The translations under genes were made by a program, and so were the position numbers. Below, in pieces: positions 9,760 through 20,083 of a DNA stretch of 64,000 bases (positions within the stretch are counted from its first letter, which is position 1; each line of letters starts with the position of its first letter). The notes beneath the pieces were generated by a model. The model did no database searches. It was given only the letters and a program-made list of their open reading frames with translations, and was not told the DNA's origin. Origin of the DNA: Erythrobacter sp. SCN 62-14 (lineage in GTDB: Bacteria; Pseudomonadota; Alphaproteobacteria; Sphingomonadales; Sphingomonadaceae); the NCBI GenBank assembly GCA_001724215.1, contig MEDW01000002.1, positions 1 through 64,000 on the forward strand, in the 5' to 3' direction.

Positions 9760-10221
9760 ATGGCGCGAATCCTGATTGCCGATGATGATGAAATCACCGC
9801 TTCGCTGGTGTCGGGGGTGTTGATGGATGCCGGCTATGCCTGCGGCTGGGTGACAAGCGCCGAGGAATGCTCGGCGGTGATGCGCTTCAAGCGGCCTGAT
9901 CTGTTGCTGCTCGATCAAACCTTTCCCGGCATGTCGGGCATCACGTTCCTGCGCCAGTTGCGCCGCTCGCCGCGCTTTTACGATCTGCCTGTCATCATGT
10001 TGACGGCGCTTAGCGGGCGCGAAGATGAAGCCCAGGCGATTTATGCCGGCGCACAGGATTTTATCCGCAAGCCCGCCGATCCGGTCTGGCTGGTGCGCAA
10101 GGTGGCAGGCCAGCTTGCCAAACGCGCGGGCCGCCCGCGCCATGTCGATCTGGCAGCGGCAATCATGGGCTCAGACTACCAGACTGCCCCTCTAGCCCCT
10201 GTGCCCAAACGCATGCTTTAG
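9760..10221 (+). CDS. Response regulator receiver protein (single REC domain)
   Basis: ILIADDDEITASLVS, LLLLDQTFPGMSG, LTALSGREDE, RKPADP. Confidence 0.88.
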   Translation: MARILIADDDEITASLVSGVLMDAGYACGWVTSAEECSAVMRFKRPDLLLLDQTFPGMSGITFLRQLRRSPRFYDLPVIMLTALSGREDEAQAIYAGAQDFIRKPADPVWLVRKVAGQLAKRAGRPRHVDLAAAIMGSDYQTAPLAPVPKRML

Positions 10222-10237
10222 GCTGGCGGCGGCGCGG

Positions 10238-11896
10238 TCAAGCCGCCTTGGCAGCCGCCTGCATGGCAAGCAGCCCGCGCCCGATCACCTGCGCCTGAAT
10301 TTCGGCCGCACCTTCGAAGATGTTGAGAATGCGCGCATCGCACAAAACCCGGCTGATCGGATATTCCAGCGCATAACCATTGCCGCCGTGCACCTGAAGC
10401 GCGTTATCGGCCGCCACCCATGCGGTGCGCGCGGCCAGCAGCTTGGCCATACCTGCCTCGATATCACAGCGGGTGCCTGCATCTTTGGCGCGCGCGGCAG
10501 AATAGGTCAGTTCGCGGCTCATCACGATTTCAGCTGCCATCAGGGCAAGCTTGTCGGTGATCCTGGGAAAAGTGGTGAGCGCTGCGCCGAATTGCTGGCG
10601 GCCAATGGCGTAATCCAGTGCCAGATCAAAGACATTCCATGCCACACCAACAGCGCGCGCGGCGGTCTGGATGCGTGCGCCTTCGAAAGTGCGCATCAAT
10701 TGCTTGAAGCCATGCCCCTCAGCACCGCCAAGCAAACCATCACTGCGCACTGAAAAGCCATCAAAGCCGAGCGCATATTCCTTCATCCCGCGATAGCCCA
10801 GCACCGGAATTTCGCTGCCGTCGATCCCGGCATCAGGGAACGGCACGGTCTCGCTGCCACGGGTTTTTTCGGCAAGCAGCATCGAGAGCCCCGGATAGCC
10901 CGGCACATTCGCATCGGTGCGCACCAGCAGCGTCATCAGATCAGCACGCGCGGCGTGGGTGATCCACGTCTTGGCCCCTGTCACAGCCCACGAACCATCC
11001 GCCTGCCGTTCAGCCCGTGTCCGGACACTCGCCAGATCGCTGCCCGTATCGGGTTCGGTGAACACGGCAGTCGGCAGGCAAGATCCATCGGCAATGCGCG
11101 GCAAATAATGCGCTTTTTGTTCCGCTGTGCCGTTCTCACTGATGAGCTCGCCTGCGATTTCGGCCCGTGTGCCAAGACTGCCAGCGCAAATCCAGCCGCG
11201 CGACAATTCCTCTGACACCACCGACATCGCCAGCTTGCCCAGCCCCAGCCCGCCATGTTCCGCCGGAATGCAAACGCCGAAAACGCCAAGCGCTGCCATC
11301 TCGGCAATGACAGCATCAGGGATCAACGCATCGGCCAAGTGCCATCTGTGGGCATGGGGGGTGATCGCTTCGGCGGTGAAGGCGCGCATTGATCCGCGCA
11401 TGAGATCAAGCGTATCATCCCCCAGCCCTTCAAAGGGCCGCGCGCCGTCTGCCAGCAAAGCGGCATAATCGCTGCGGGTTTGCGGTGTACTGCCCTCGCC
11501 CAAAAAGCGGGCAACCGCCGGTTGGGCTGCCATGGCGCGCGCATCGGCATCAGCACCAAAAGCCGACGGGCGCACCACTTCATTCGCGCTCATCGCAAGC
11601 CCGCTCGCAAGCTGGGCAAGGTATTCGCCAAAGCCGATGCGCAGCGTGAGTTCTTCGACCTGCCCGAATTGCCCTGCCCGCGCTGCCCGCGCAGCCCATT
11701 CAGCCGTTGCCTCAAGCGCGGCGACGCTGGCCGCAATCCAGCCGAATCCGTGCACCGCGTGCTGTTCTTGGGTCGCCAGTGCGGCGTCAATCTTGCCCTG
11801 AGGTGCCACCCGCAACGCAACCCGCGCTCTGACCGCCTCGCCAAACCCTTGCGCGGCACGGACGGCAGCCTTTGCTTCTTCAATCCATATGTTCAT
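10238..11896 (-). CDS. Acyl-CoA dehydrogenase
   Basis: AVFTEPDTGSDLASVRTRA, GAKTWITHAARAD, VHGGNGYALEYPISR. Confidence 0.9.
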   Translation of the reverse strand: MNIWIEEAKAAVRAAQGFGEAVRARVALRVAPQGKIDAALATQEQHAVHGFGWIAASVAALEATAEWAARAARAGQFGQVEELTLRIGFGEYLAQLASGLAMSANEVVRPSAFGADADARAMAAQPAVARFLGEGSTPQTRSDYAALLADGARPFEGLGDDTLDLMRGSMRAFTAEAITPHAHRWHLADALIPDAVIAEMAALGVFGVCIPAEHGGLGLGKLAMSVVSEELSRGWICAGSLGTRAEIAGELISENGTAEQKAHYLPRIADGSCLPTAVFTEPDTGSDLASVRTRAERQADGSWAVTGAKTWITHAARADLMTLLVRTDANVPGYPGLSMLLAEKTRGSETVPFPDAGIDGSEIPVLGYRGMKEYALGFDGFSVRSDGLLGGAEGHGFKQLMRTFEGARIQTAARAVGVAWNVFDLALDYAIGRQQFGAALTTFPRITDKLALMAAEIVMSRELTYSAARAKDAGTRCDIEAGMAKLLAARTAWVAADNALQVHGGNGYALEYPISRVLCDARILNIFEGAAEIQAQVIGRGLLAMQAAAKAA

Positions 11897-11977
11897 GGCA
11901 CAAGCCGCTAACACGATTTGGTGAGCGATTGCATCACCTCAATTGACGATGGCTGCAGCAGGCCTAGTCTGACAGGC

Positions 11978-12607
11978 ATGGATCACGCGATACTCCCTGC
12001 AATTGTGATTGCTGCTGGCGGTGAAGGACGACGTATGGGCGGGGCCAAGCCGCAGCAGATGCTGGCCGGGCGCGCACTGATTGATCACGCGTGCACTTGG
12101 GCGCTCAGCCACGGCGGCCCCTGTGCAATCGCGGTGCGCGACGCAGGCCAAGTTGCGGCAAATGCATTGGCCACTTCTGTGCCTGTGCTGATTGATGAAA
12201 ACTCTGGCATTGGCCCGGTCAGCGCCCTTTTGAACGCAATGCGCTTTGCCCGCGCGCACAGGTGCGAGGCAGTCATGCTGATTGGCTGCGATCAGCCTTT
12301 TTTACCCCATGATCTGCCCGCGCAGCTGATGGCCGCGATCGGCGGCTCGGCCGTTGCCATGCCGGTAAGCGGCGGCAAGGATCAACCACTTGCCAGCCTG
12401 TGGCGCCTGCGCGAGCGGCAAGTGGCCGATTTCATCGCGCGCGGAGCGCGCTCGCTGTGGCGGCTGGCCGATGAATTGGGCGCGCACCGGGTCGAGTGGC
12501 CATCGACGGACGCGCAGCATGATCCTTTTGCCAACATCAATGACCCGGCAAGTCTTGCAAGGATTGCCGCCATCACCAGCCACAAAGGACGCGCCCCATG
12601 CGCATGA
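11978..12607 (+). CDS. mobA: Molybdenum cofactor guanylyltransferase-like protein
   Basis: IVIAAGGEGRRMGGAKP, LIGCDQPFL, FANINDP. Confidence 0.8.
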   Translation: MDHAILPAIVIAAGGEGRRMGGAKPQQMLAGRALIDHACTWALSHGGPCAIAVRDAGQVAANALATSVPVLIDENSGIGPVSALLNAMRFARAHRCEAVMLIGCDQPFLPHDLPAQLMAAIGGSAVAMPVSGGKDQPLASLWRLRERQVADFIARGARSLWRLADELGAHRVEWPSTDAQHDPFANINDPASLARIAAITSHKGRAPCA

Positions 12608-13974
12608 TTGGATATGCCTTGGCAGCGACAGCCTTATGGAGCGCGGGCAGCCCTGTGCGTGCTGCCTGCGACGTGGCGGGATCGGTGATTTTGCCGCTCA
12701 CCGATACGCAACAACACGCTCCGGCTATCCCCGCGATCATGCCTGCGCGCGAACAGGCCCAAGTGATCAACTGCATCCTGATCGAACGATTGGAAACCAT
12801 CATCCCCCAGATCATGCGGGAAGAAGGCGTTGATCTTTGGCTGCTCATGGCGCGGGAATATTTCGAAGAACCGGTCGTGGCCTCGATGCTTAATGCAGAA
12901 AACATGCACGCTCGCCGCCGCACCATCCTGATTTTTCACGATCCGGGCAACGGGCAGCCGGTCGAACGCCTGACAGTAAGCCGCTATGGCCTTGGCGGAC
13001 TGTTTGCGCCTGCCTGGAATCCGGATGAGCAGCCCGATCAATGGGCAGCCGTTGCCGACATCATCGCCGCGCGCGATCCGGCAAAAATCGCGGTCAACAT
13101 TTCCGATCTGAGCGCCTTTGGCGACGGCATGACTGTGAGCCAGTATAATCTCATGCGCGCGGCCCTGCCCGTTGAATATGCTGCACGCATCGTTTCGGGC
13201 GAACGTCTGGCAACCCGCTGGCTCGAAACCCGCACACCTTCCGAAATGGCGATCTATCCCGGTGTTGTGCGCCTTGCGCATGGGATCATTGGCGAAGCCT
13301 TTTCCCGCAAGGTCATCACGCCGGGCCTCACCACCGCAGCCGATGTGCAATGGTGGTATCGTGACCGACTGCGCGGCCTTGGCCTTATCCCGTGGTTCCA
13401 TCCCTCGGTTGCGATCCAGCGACAGGGATCACAAACCATGCTCGATGGAGACACAGTGATCGAGCCGGGGGACTTGCTCTGGACCGATTTCGGCATCACC
13501 TATTTGCGGCTCAGCACCGACACGCAACACCTCGCCTATGTGCTGAAGCCGGGCGAGAGCGAGGCGCCGGAAGGCTTGAGCAAAGGGCTTGCGAACAGCA
13601 ACCGGGTGCAGGACATCCTGCGCAGCCATTTCAAGGTGGGACGCAGCGGCAATGAAGTGCTCGCGCTGACTCGCAGGGATGCGCTTGCGGCCAAGCTGGA
13701 GCCGTCGATCTACAGCCATCCGATCGGCACGCATGGCCACGGCGCTGGCCCTTCGATCGGGTTCTGGGACAATCAGAACCCCGAACCGCGAGGCGAAGGG
13801 GCAATATATCCGAACACCGCCTGGTCGATCGAACTCACCACCTTTTCAGCCGTGCCTGAATGGGGCGGCCAACGGGTCGATTTTCGCACCGAAGAGGACG
13901 CCTTCTTCGACGGCATGAGCGTGCGTTTTATCGATGGCCGCCAAACCACGATTACGCTCATCCCCTCGGATTAA
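12598..13974 (+). CDS. M24 family metallopeptidase (Xaa-Pro peptidase-like), exported
   Basis: N-terminal signal; pita-bread fold pattern (TDFGITYL, SHPIGTHGHGAGPSIG, IELTT). Confidence 0.8.
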   Translation: MRMIGYALAATALWSAGSPVRAACDVAGSVILPLTDTQQHAPAIPAIMPAREQAQVINCILIERLETIIPQIMREEGVDLWLLMAREYFEEPVVASMLNAENMHARRRTILIFHDPGNGQPVERLTVSRYGLGGLFAPAWNPDEQPDQWAAVADIIAARDPAKIAVNISDLSAFGDGMTVSQYNLMRAALPVEYAARIVSGERLATRWLETRTPSEMAIYPGVVRLAHGIIGEAFSRKVITPGLTTAADVQWWYRDRLRGLGLIPWFHPSVAIQRQGSQTMLDGDTVIEPGDLLWTDFGITYLRLSTDTQHLAYVLKPGESEAPEGLSKGLANSNRVQDILRSHFKVGRSGNEVLALTRRDALAAKLEPSIYSHPIGTHGHGAGPSIGFWDNQNPEPRGEGAIYPNTAWSIELTTFSAVPEWGGQRVDFRTEEDAFFDGMSVRFIDGRQTTITLIPSD

Positions 13975-14123
13975 GGGGATCAATGATGGCGGGAAAACGG
14001 GACCAGAGAGCCTGGCAGCCGGAGCAAGGCCCCTCATCACCTGTTGGTGCAAGACCGTTGCAAGACCCGGCATCAGGATAGCCCGTTTTGCCATGCGCTG
14101 CCCTTTGATCAGTTCGGTTCGCT

Positions 14124-15269
14124 TCATGCTGCGGCTTCGCAACCAGTGCTCGAAACAGCCGATTTACTCATGCGCACATCACCCATGCGGGCATCATGGC
14201 GATAAAGATCAGGGCGCACTTCCACCGCGCCATCGGGCCCCGGTGCAGCGGTGAAATAGGTGATATAAACGGGCAAGGGCCGTACAAGGTTGAAGGTCGC
14301 CGTCCGGCCCGAGGCTACCGCGGCGTCCACTTCCTCGCGTGTCATACGGCCTTCAAGCAAGGTGGCAGCAAAGCCGATGGCATCGCCGGTGCGCACACAG
14401 CCATTGCTGAAGGCGCGCTTTTCCTTGGCGAACAGGTCGCGGTTCGGCGTATCATGCATGATGACGTTGTAGGGATTGGCCATTTCCAGCTTCATCTGAC
14501 CAAGCGCATTCATGGGACCCGGGCGCTGGCGCCATTGCCCGCCCGAAAAGACATAGCCCTGATTGGCAGGAAAACGCCCGTTGTTGCGCCGCACGATGCT
14601 GGCCGGAATATTCCACCAAGGGTTGAAGTTGACCCCAGTGATGCGGGTTGAGAAGATCGGCGTCGGGGTTGAAGTCCTGCCGACAATCACCGGCCATGAG
14701 CCTGCAAGGCTCCCCTCGCGCCAGAGCCGCGCCTCGTAGAAAGGGATGTTGACGAGCACATAATCGCTCCCCAGCGAGCGCGGCAGCCAGCGCCAGCGTT
14801 CCATATTGCGAGCAAGGATGCGCCTGCGCGCTGCATCGCTTTCGCTGGCATAGGCGGCGCGCAGAGCGGCATAATCGGGATGGGCGGGACGAAGGCCGCG
14901 CAGAAAGCCGCGCAAATCGCGCGCACTCAGCGATTGTTCAAGCCAGGCCGCAACATCGACATCCTGATCGGTGTCGCGGATGCGCCACGTCCCTTTCTGG
15001 GAAGCGCTTGACGAGCCGAGCAGATGCAGCCGCGCCAGCCGCAGCGCCAGAGCGGTTGCGCTCTCATTCAAAGCAGCGCCGGGCCCGCCTGCCATGGCAG
15101 TGTCGAGGGCGCGCACATCGAGTTGCGGCAAAGCCTCTTGCGGCGCGGCCACAACAGCTGCCCGCAAAATTTGCGCATCCTCAATGCTCCACTCGGCCGC
15201 CTCGACAGGCGCAGAATTGATCCCGATCAAAATTGCCAAAATCGTCGCAAAAGCGGCCCGTCTGATCAT
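14124..15269 (-). CDS. L,D-transpeptidase (YkuD) family protein
   Basis: MHDTPNRDLFAKEKRAFSNGCVRTGD matches the HXX14-17SXGCXR/N active site; signal peptide at ATG 15269. Confidence 0.88.
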   Translation of the reverse strand: MIRRAAFATILAILIGINSAPVEAAEWSIEDAQILRAAVVAAPQEALPQLDVRALDTAMAGGPGAALNESATALALRLARLHLLGSSSASQKGTWRIRDTDQDVDVAAWLEQSLSARDLRGFLRGLRPAHPDYAALRAAYASESDAARRRILARNMERWRWLPRSLGSDYVLVNIPFYEARLWREGSLAGSWPVIVGRTSTPTPIFSTRITGVNFNPWWNIPASIVRRNNGRFPANQGYVFSGGQWRQRPGPMNALGQMKLEMANPYNVIMHDTPNRDLFAKEKRAFSNGCVRTGDAIGFAATLLEGRMTREEVDAAVASGRTATFNLVRPLPVYITYFTAAPGPDGAVEVRPDLYRHDARMGDVRMSKSAVSSTGCEAAA

Positions 15270-15347
15270 GATTTTTCGCCGTTCGGTTTGCTTTTCATGG
15301 GACGCCTTCCTAGCTTTTAGCCAATACCAATTTAGGGCTTCATTCAA

Positions 15348-15947
15348 ATGAAATTGTCTCGTCGCGGCTTTATCGGCGCGCTCGGCATAGGCGCAAGCGG
15401 GCTGCTGGGGCCTGCTGCAATGGCGGCGGTGCGCAGCGATCCGCTGCCGCGCCTGCTGGCCGAAGCGCAGGCTGCGCTCGACAGGCATGGCGCACTGGTG
15501 CGGCATCGCGATGTGGTGGGACTGGTGGATTTTGCCGCACCATCAGGCCTGCCGCGCTTCCAGATGGTCGATCTTGGCAATGGCCGGGTGCTGGCCAATC
15601 TGCTGGTTGCCCATGGCCGCGGGTCTGATCCGGCCAACACCGGTATTCTACAACGCTTCTCCAATCATCCCGGCTCCAATGCCTCCTGTGCGGGCAGTTT
15701 TCTGGTGGGGGAAACCTATTTCGGCAAATATGGCCGCTCGCGGCGCCTGCATGGGCTGGACCCTGAAAATGACAAGGCGCTGGCCCGCGCCATCGTGATC
15801 CACCGCGCCAATTATGTCTCGCACACCATGGCGCACAGCACCGGACGCGTCGGGCGCAGCCTTGGCTGTTTCACTGTGGCAGACGCGGATATTGCCACTG
15901 TCCTTGCGCTGCTCGGGCCGGGGCGCTTGCTGTTTGCCGGGCGCTGA
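15348..15947 (+). CDS. Murein L,D-transpeptidase catalytic-domain family protein
   Basis: Tat-like MKLSRRGFIGALG; SHTMAHSTGRVGRSLGCFTV active-site-like segment. Confidence 0.75.
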   Translation: MKLSRRGFIGALGIGASGLLGPAAMAAVRSDPLPRLLAEAQAALDRHGALVRHRDVVGLVDFAAPSGLPRFQMVDLGNGRVLANLLVAHGRGSDPANTGILQRFSNHPGSNASCAGSFLVGETYFGKYGRSRRLHGLDPENDKALARAIVIHRANYVSHTMAHSTGRVGRSLGCFTVADADIATVLALLGPGRLLFAGR

Positions 15948-15948
15948 T

Positions 15949-15985
15949 ACCAATGCGCGATGAGCCCCACTGATCGCGCATTGGT
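15949..15985. repeat. Perfect inverted repeat ACCAATGCGCGAT / ATCGCGCATTGGT
   Basis: 13-bp perfect arms, 11-nt loop, directly after stop codon 15947. Confidence 0.85.
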
Positions 15986-16011
15986 TAAGCCCGTGTGGCA
16001 CCCCAGCAATT

Positions 16012-16046
16012 CCAGCGCGTGATGCGTCAGCATCTCAGCGCGCTGG
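16012..16046. repeat. Inverted repeat CCAGCGCG / CGCGCTGG in the convergent intergenic
   Basis: 8-bp perfect arms read directly. Confidence 0.6.
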
Positions 16047-16060
16047 TATGACGCGTCATT

Positions 16061-17662
16061 TCAGGCCTTGGTGCTGCGGTTGGCCTTGGCATCCTTGTAG
16101 GAGGTCAGCGCCGCACGCAGCCGGGCGAGCGTCTTCTCGCGGGCGCGATCATCGTGCATCGCGATGAGATTTGCACGCAGTGATGTCGTCAGATCGGCAT
16201 ATTCATTCTGCCAGTCGCGCCCTGTTTTCAGCGCCAGATCGCCGCGTCCAGTCGCAAGGCGGCGCGCCTTGTGGCCGGGTTCCAGCGCATATTTCTCACC
16301 AATCTTGGGCACCCGCACATCCTGATGGGGCAGTTGCTGCGTCAATTTTTCCTTGAGCGCTGCAGCCTCGTCGGGCTCGCCATGATCGAGAAACACCGTG
16401 CCCGAAACCGGCAGGCGCGCAGTGATCCAGTCAATCAATTCGCGCTGGTCTGCATGGGCGGAATAGCTGTCAATCTGGCGGATCTGTGCGCGCACTTTCA
16501 CATCACGCCCCGAAATGCGCACCGCCTTGGCCCCTTCGAGGATCACCCGGCCCAAAGTGCCCCTCGCCTGATAGCCGACAAACAGGATGGTGGAGCGTTC
16601 GCGGGCAAGATTGTGATAGAGATGGTGGCGGATCCGGCCTGCCTCGCACATCCCTGATGCCGCCATGATCACCGCGCCTGACAGCGAATTGATCCGCATG
16701 CTTTCGGCCACATCGCTGACAAAGTGGAACGCAGGATTATCAAAGATGTTGCGGCGCGCAGTGTCCTCAAGGCCGTGAGCATAGCGCGCAAACACCCCGG
16801 TGATGCGGTTGGCGAGCGGGGAATCAACAAACACATGGGTGTTTCCGATACGCCCTTCGTTGATCAGACAATCGAAATCGAGCAGCAATTCCTGCGTGCG
16901 TTCGAGCGCAAAGATCGGAATCACCAGATTGCCCCCCCGCGCCCGTGCAGCCAGCACTTCTTCGGCCAACAGGGCGCGCCGCTCCTCGATTGTGACAGGC
17001 ACGCGCTCGCGGTTGCCATAGGTCGCCTCGCAGATCACATGATCAAAGCCTTGGGGGCCTTGCGGGCCTGTGTAGAAAGCCTTGTTGGCAGGGCCGATGT
17101 CGCCTGAAAAGATCAGACGGGTCTCGCCCACTTCCAGTTCGACCGAGGCCGAACCCAGAATATGCCCTGCATTCCATAGCCTTGCACGAAAGCCGGGGGC
17201 TGCTTCAAACCATGTCTCGGGGCTGGCCGGGCGGCACAGCCGCCACGCAGCCATGGCATCGGCCGAAGTGTAAAGCGGCACAAAGGGTTTCTCGCCCGCC
17301 CGGTCGCGCCTGCGGTTGCGGCGTTCGGCCTCGAATTCGTGGATGCGCCCGGAATCGGCCAGCATATGTTCCAGAAGGTCAATGGTTTCCTGCGTGCACC
17401 ACACATCGCCTCGAAAGCCGCGCGCCACCAGTTTGGGCAACAGCCCGCTGTGATCAATATGGGCATGGGTGAGGATGACCGCATCGATTTTCGCCGGATC
17501 AAAGGCGAAATCCTCGTGATTGAGCGCTTCCAGCGTGCGCGAGCCCTGAAACAGGCCGCAATCAACCAGCACCGCGCTGCCGGGCAGGCGCACTTCCATG
17601 CATGAACCCGTGACAGTGTGCGCTGCGCCGTGAAAGGTGAGGACAGGGGCCGCCTTGCTCAT
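16061..17662 (-). CDS. MBL-fold beta-CASP RNA-metabolising exonuclease-like protein
   Basis: LTHAHIDHSG, FSGDIGPANKAFY, SGMCEAGRIRHHL, SAHADQRELIDW, FLDHGEP. Confidence 0.88.
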   Translation of the reverse strand: MSKAAPVLTFHGAAHTVTGSCMEVRLPGSAVLVDCGLFQGSRTLEALNHEDFAFDPAKIDAVILTHAHIDHSGLLPKLVARGFRGDVWCTQETIDLLEHMLADSGRIHEFEAERRNRRRDRAGEKPFVPLYTSADAMAAWRLCRPASPETWFEAAPGFRARLWNAGHILGSASVELEVGETRLIFSGDIGPANKAFYTGPQGPQGFDHVICEATYGNRERVPVTIEERRALLAEEVLAARARGGNLVIPIFALERTQELLLDFDCLINEGRIGNTHVFVDSPLANRITGVFARYAHGLEDTARRNIFDNPAFHFVSDVAESMRINSLSGAVIMAASGMCEAGRIRHHLYHNLARERSTILFVGYQARGTLGRVILEGAKAVRISGRDVKVRAQIRQIDSYSAHADQRELIDWITARLPVSGTVFLDHGEPDEAAALKEKLTQQLPHQDVRVPKIGEKYALEPGHKARRLATGRGDLALKTGRDWQNEYADLTTSLRANLIAMHDDRAREKTLARLRAALTSYKDAKANRSTKA

Positions 17663-18561
17663 GGGTTGCTGGCCTCAAGCCAGCCGTTATCCCGGATTGC
17701 ATCGGCAAGCAGGCTTGCGCTGGGAATCGTGTTCACATCGCCTGCCACACTATCGGTGGCCCGGATGGTGGCAATTCCAGCCTCGCCGAGCGCGGCGAGA
17801 TCAGCATCGCTGGCCAGACAATGCGAGGCGAGCGCATCGACCCGCTCAGCCCCTGCAGCATAAAGCGCACCTGCCGCCTCGATCAGCGTGCGGCCGCTGG
17901 AAATCAGATCATCCACCAGCACCGCGCGCTTGCCTGCGATCTCGCCCGCCTCTGGGTAAACAACCTCGACGTGGCGATCACCATGGCGCTGTTTTGCGCC
18001 GACAAGGAAGGGCAAGCCGCAAAGCCGCGCAACTTCGCTCACCCATTGATGCGATTCGCTATCGGGTCCGGCCAGGATCGTGTCGCTCGCGCCCGTCAGT
18101 TCTGCGGCCAGCAAGGGCGTTGCCGAAATCGCGATAGCGGGAATAACGGGGATTGCCTCACCCAAGGTGGCAATGCGGTGGAGATGCGGATCAATCGTCA
18201 GCACCCCATCAAAGGTATCAGCCAGCAGCCGCCCGATCACTTTCTGGCTGACCGCTTCGCCGGGCCGGAAGGCGATGTCCTGCCGCATATAGCCCAGATA
18301 AGGCGCAATCAGCATAACCCGCGCAGCCCCGCCATCGCGCAGCGCAGCAGCGGCGAGCAGCAGTTCAACCAGCTTCCCATTGGGATCATTAAGCGAGCAA
18401 TAGACCAGCGCTGTGCTGGCGGTGCGGGCCACTCGCACCCGGCTTTCCCCATCGGGAAAGCGATGCACCTCAATCAGCGCGGCATCGGCTTGCAAGGCAT
18501 CAGCAAGGCGGGCGGCAGGCGCAGCATCGGCGGCGAAATGGTGAAGCAAGGCAGCGCTCAT
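17659..18561 (-). CDS. prs: Ribose-phosphate pyrophosphokinase
   Basis: FPDGESRVRV, AVLVDDLISSGRTLIEAA (PRPP motif); 4-nt overlaps with both neighbours. Confidence 0.88.
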   Translation of the reverse strand: MSAALLHHFAADAAPAARLADALQADAALIEVHRFPDGESRVRVARTASTALVYCSLNDPNGKLVELLLAAAALRDGGAARVMLIAPYLGYMRQDIAFRPGEAVSQKVIGRLLADTFDGVLTIDPHLHRIATLGEAIPVIPAIAISATPLLAAELTGASDTILAGPDSESHQWVSEVARLCGLPFLVGAKQRHGDRHVEVVYPEAGEIAGKRAVLVDDLISSGRTLIEAAGALYAAGAERVDALASHCLASDADLAALGEAGIATIRATDSVAGDVNTIPSASLLADAIRDNGWLEASNP

Positions 18562-20051
18562 GCAATCCGGTATCCTGTGTCTTCATTGGCCAGATCGCAG
18601 GCGAAATCGAGCCCGGTCTGCGTGCTGGCATGGATGCGATACATCGCCTCGCCGCTGCGCACTTCGGCTCCTGCCTTGACCAGCAGATCAACCCCTGCGC
18701 CCTTGTCCATCGGCGCGCCGGCCTGCCGCGCGATGCGGGCAATGCGTTCGCAATCAATCGCTGTGATGCGGCCCGCACGCGCGGCCTTGATGTCATGTTT
18801 GAGATGGCCGGGGGCAAGACGTTCCATCTTGCGCCCCTGCGCATCAATCAGGCGTTCCATCGCCGCCAGCGCTGCGCCCGAGGCCAACAATTCGAGCGCG
18901 CGGGCATAGCCCTTGCCGCCCGGTATCGCGGGATCGAAATCGAGCATATGGCCTGCCAGCATCACCGCGCGTTCACGCAGGTCTTCAGGCGCATCGGGTT
19001 CATTATTCAGCACCGCCATAACGTCGCGCGCTTCCAGCACCGGGCCAACCCCGCGCCCGACCGGCTGCGAACCATCGGTGAACACCACCTTCAATTCGAG
19101 CCCCATATGGCGCGCAACATATTCGAACAATTTGCGCAGGCGCACCGCATCGCTTTGGCTGCGCACCTTGGCGGTGGGGCCGACCGGAATATCGAGCACC
19201 AGATGGGTGGAACCGGCCGCCACTTTCTTGGAGATGATCGAGGCAACCATCTGCTCCATCGTGTCAATCCGAAGCGGGCGTTCAACCGAGATCAGCACAT
19301 CATCCGCCGGTGACAGGCGCATCCGCCCGCCCCATGCCAGCACCGCCTTTTCAGCCGCGACGATTTCGGTCAGGCGGTCTTCGGCGATATCGACATGGGC
19401 CAGCACTTCCATGGTATCGGCCGTACCGCTGGGCGACGTGATCGCGCGCGAGGAGGTCTTGGGGCACAGCAATCCGTGCGCTGCCATGATCGGCACCACA
19501 ATCATCGATGTGCGATTGCCCGGAATGCCGCCGATGCAATGCTTGTCCACCACCAGCGGCGCGTCCCATGTCAGCCGGTTGCCGACATCCACCATCGCGC
19601 GGGTCAGCGCCAAGGTTTCCTGCGTGGTCATAAAACCGGCGCAGGCGACCACAAAGGCGGCCAGTTCCATGTGCGAATAGCGATAGGCGGCGATATCCTC
19701 GATGATGGCGGCCAGTTCGCTGTCGCTCAAGGCTTCCCCGTCGATCTTGCGGCGCACCGATTCAAGGCTGGCAGGCGGGCGGGCCTGCGCGATTTCAACG
19801 CCTGCGCCTTCAGGCAGGCCGAGCCGCTGGAACGCCTGTTCGCCAAGGCCAAGCTCACCTGCCTCCAGCATCGCCGGATCATCCACCACCGCCAGAGTGG
19901 CGAGAATCTCGCGCATCTCGCCTGTCGCCGCGCCCCAGATGCGCAGCTTGCGCAGGGCCTGAAATTGTTCAGCCGAATAGCCGCTGCCGTGGCGCAGCAG
20001 GAAGGCGGTGTTTTCCGGATAGGTATCAATCGGAATTTGCCGGATTTTCAG
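18558..20051 (-). CDS. Thymidine phosphorylase / AMP phosphorylase family (DeoA-like)
   Basis: DKHCIGGIPGNRTSMIVVPIMAAHG, TSSRAITSPSGTADTMEV, SQPVGRGVGP; start uncertain, proposed CTG at 20051. Confidence 0.85.
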   Translation of the reverse strand: MKIRQIPIDTYPENTAFLLRHGSGYSAEQFQALRKLRIWGAATGEMREILATLAVVDDPAMLEAGELGLGEQAFQRLGLPEGAGVEIAQARPPASLESVRRKIDGEALSDSELAAIIEDIAAYRYSHMELAAFVVACAGFMTTQETLALTRAMVDVGNRLTWDAPLVVDKHCIGGIPGNRTSMIVVPIMAAHGLLCPKTSSRAITSPSGTADTMEVLAHVDIAEDRLTEIVAAEKAVLAWGGRMRLSPADDVLISVERPLRIDTMEQMVASIISKKVAAGSTHLVLDIPVGPTAKVRSQSDAVRLRKLFEYVARHMGLELKVVFTDGSQPVGRGVGPVLEARDVMAVLNNEPDAPEDLRERAVMLAGHMLDFDPAIPGGKGYARALELLASGAALAAMERLIDAQGRKMERLAPGHLKHDIKAARAGRITAIDCERIARIARQAGAPMDKGAGVDLLVKAGAEVRSGEAMYRIHASTQTGLDFACDLANEDTGYRIA

Positions 20052-20083
20052 GATAGGTCTCTCCCTGGCTTGTGTGCCACGCC

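Noticed and set aside
13960-13980. ATCCCCT-CGGATTA-AGGGGAT hairpin at the end of the M24 peptidase gene
   Set aside because: Short stem without T-tract; stop codon overlaps it; weak terminator evidence
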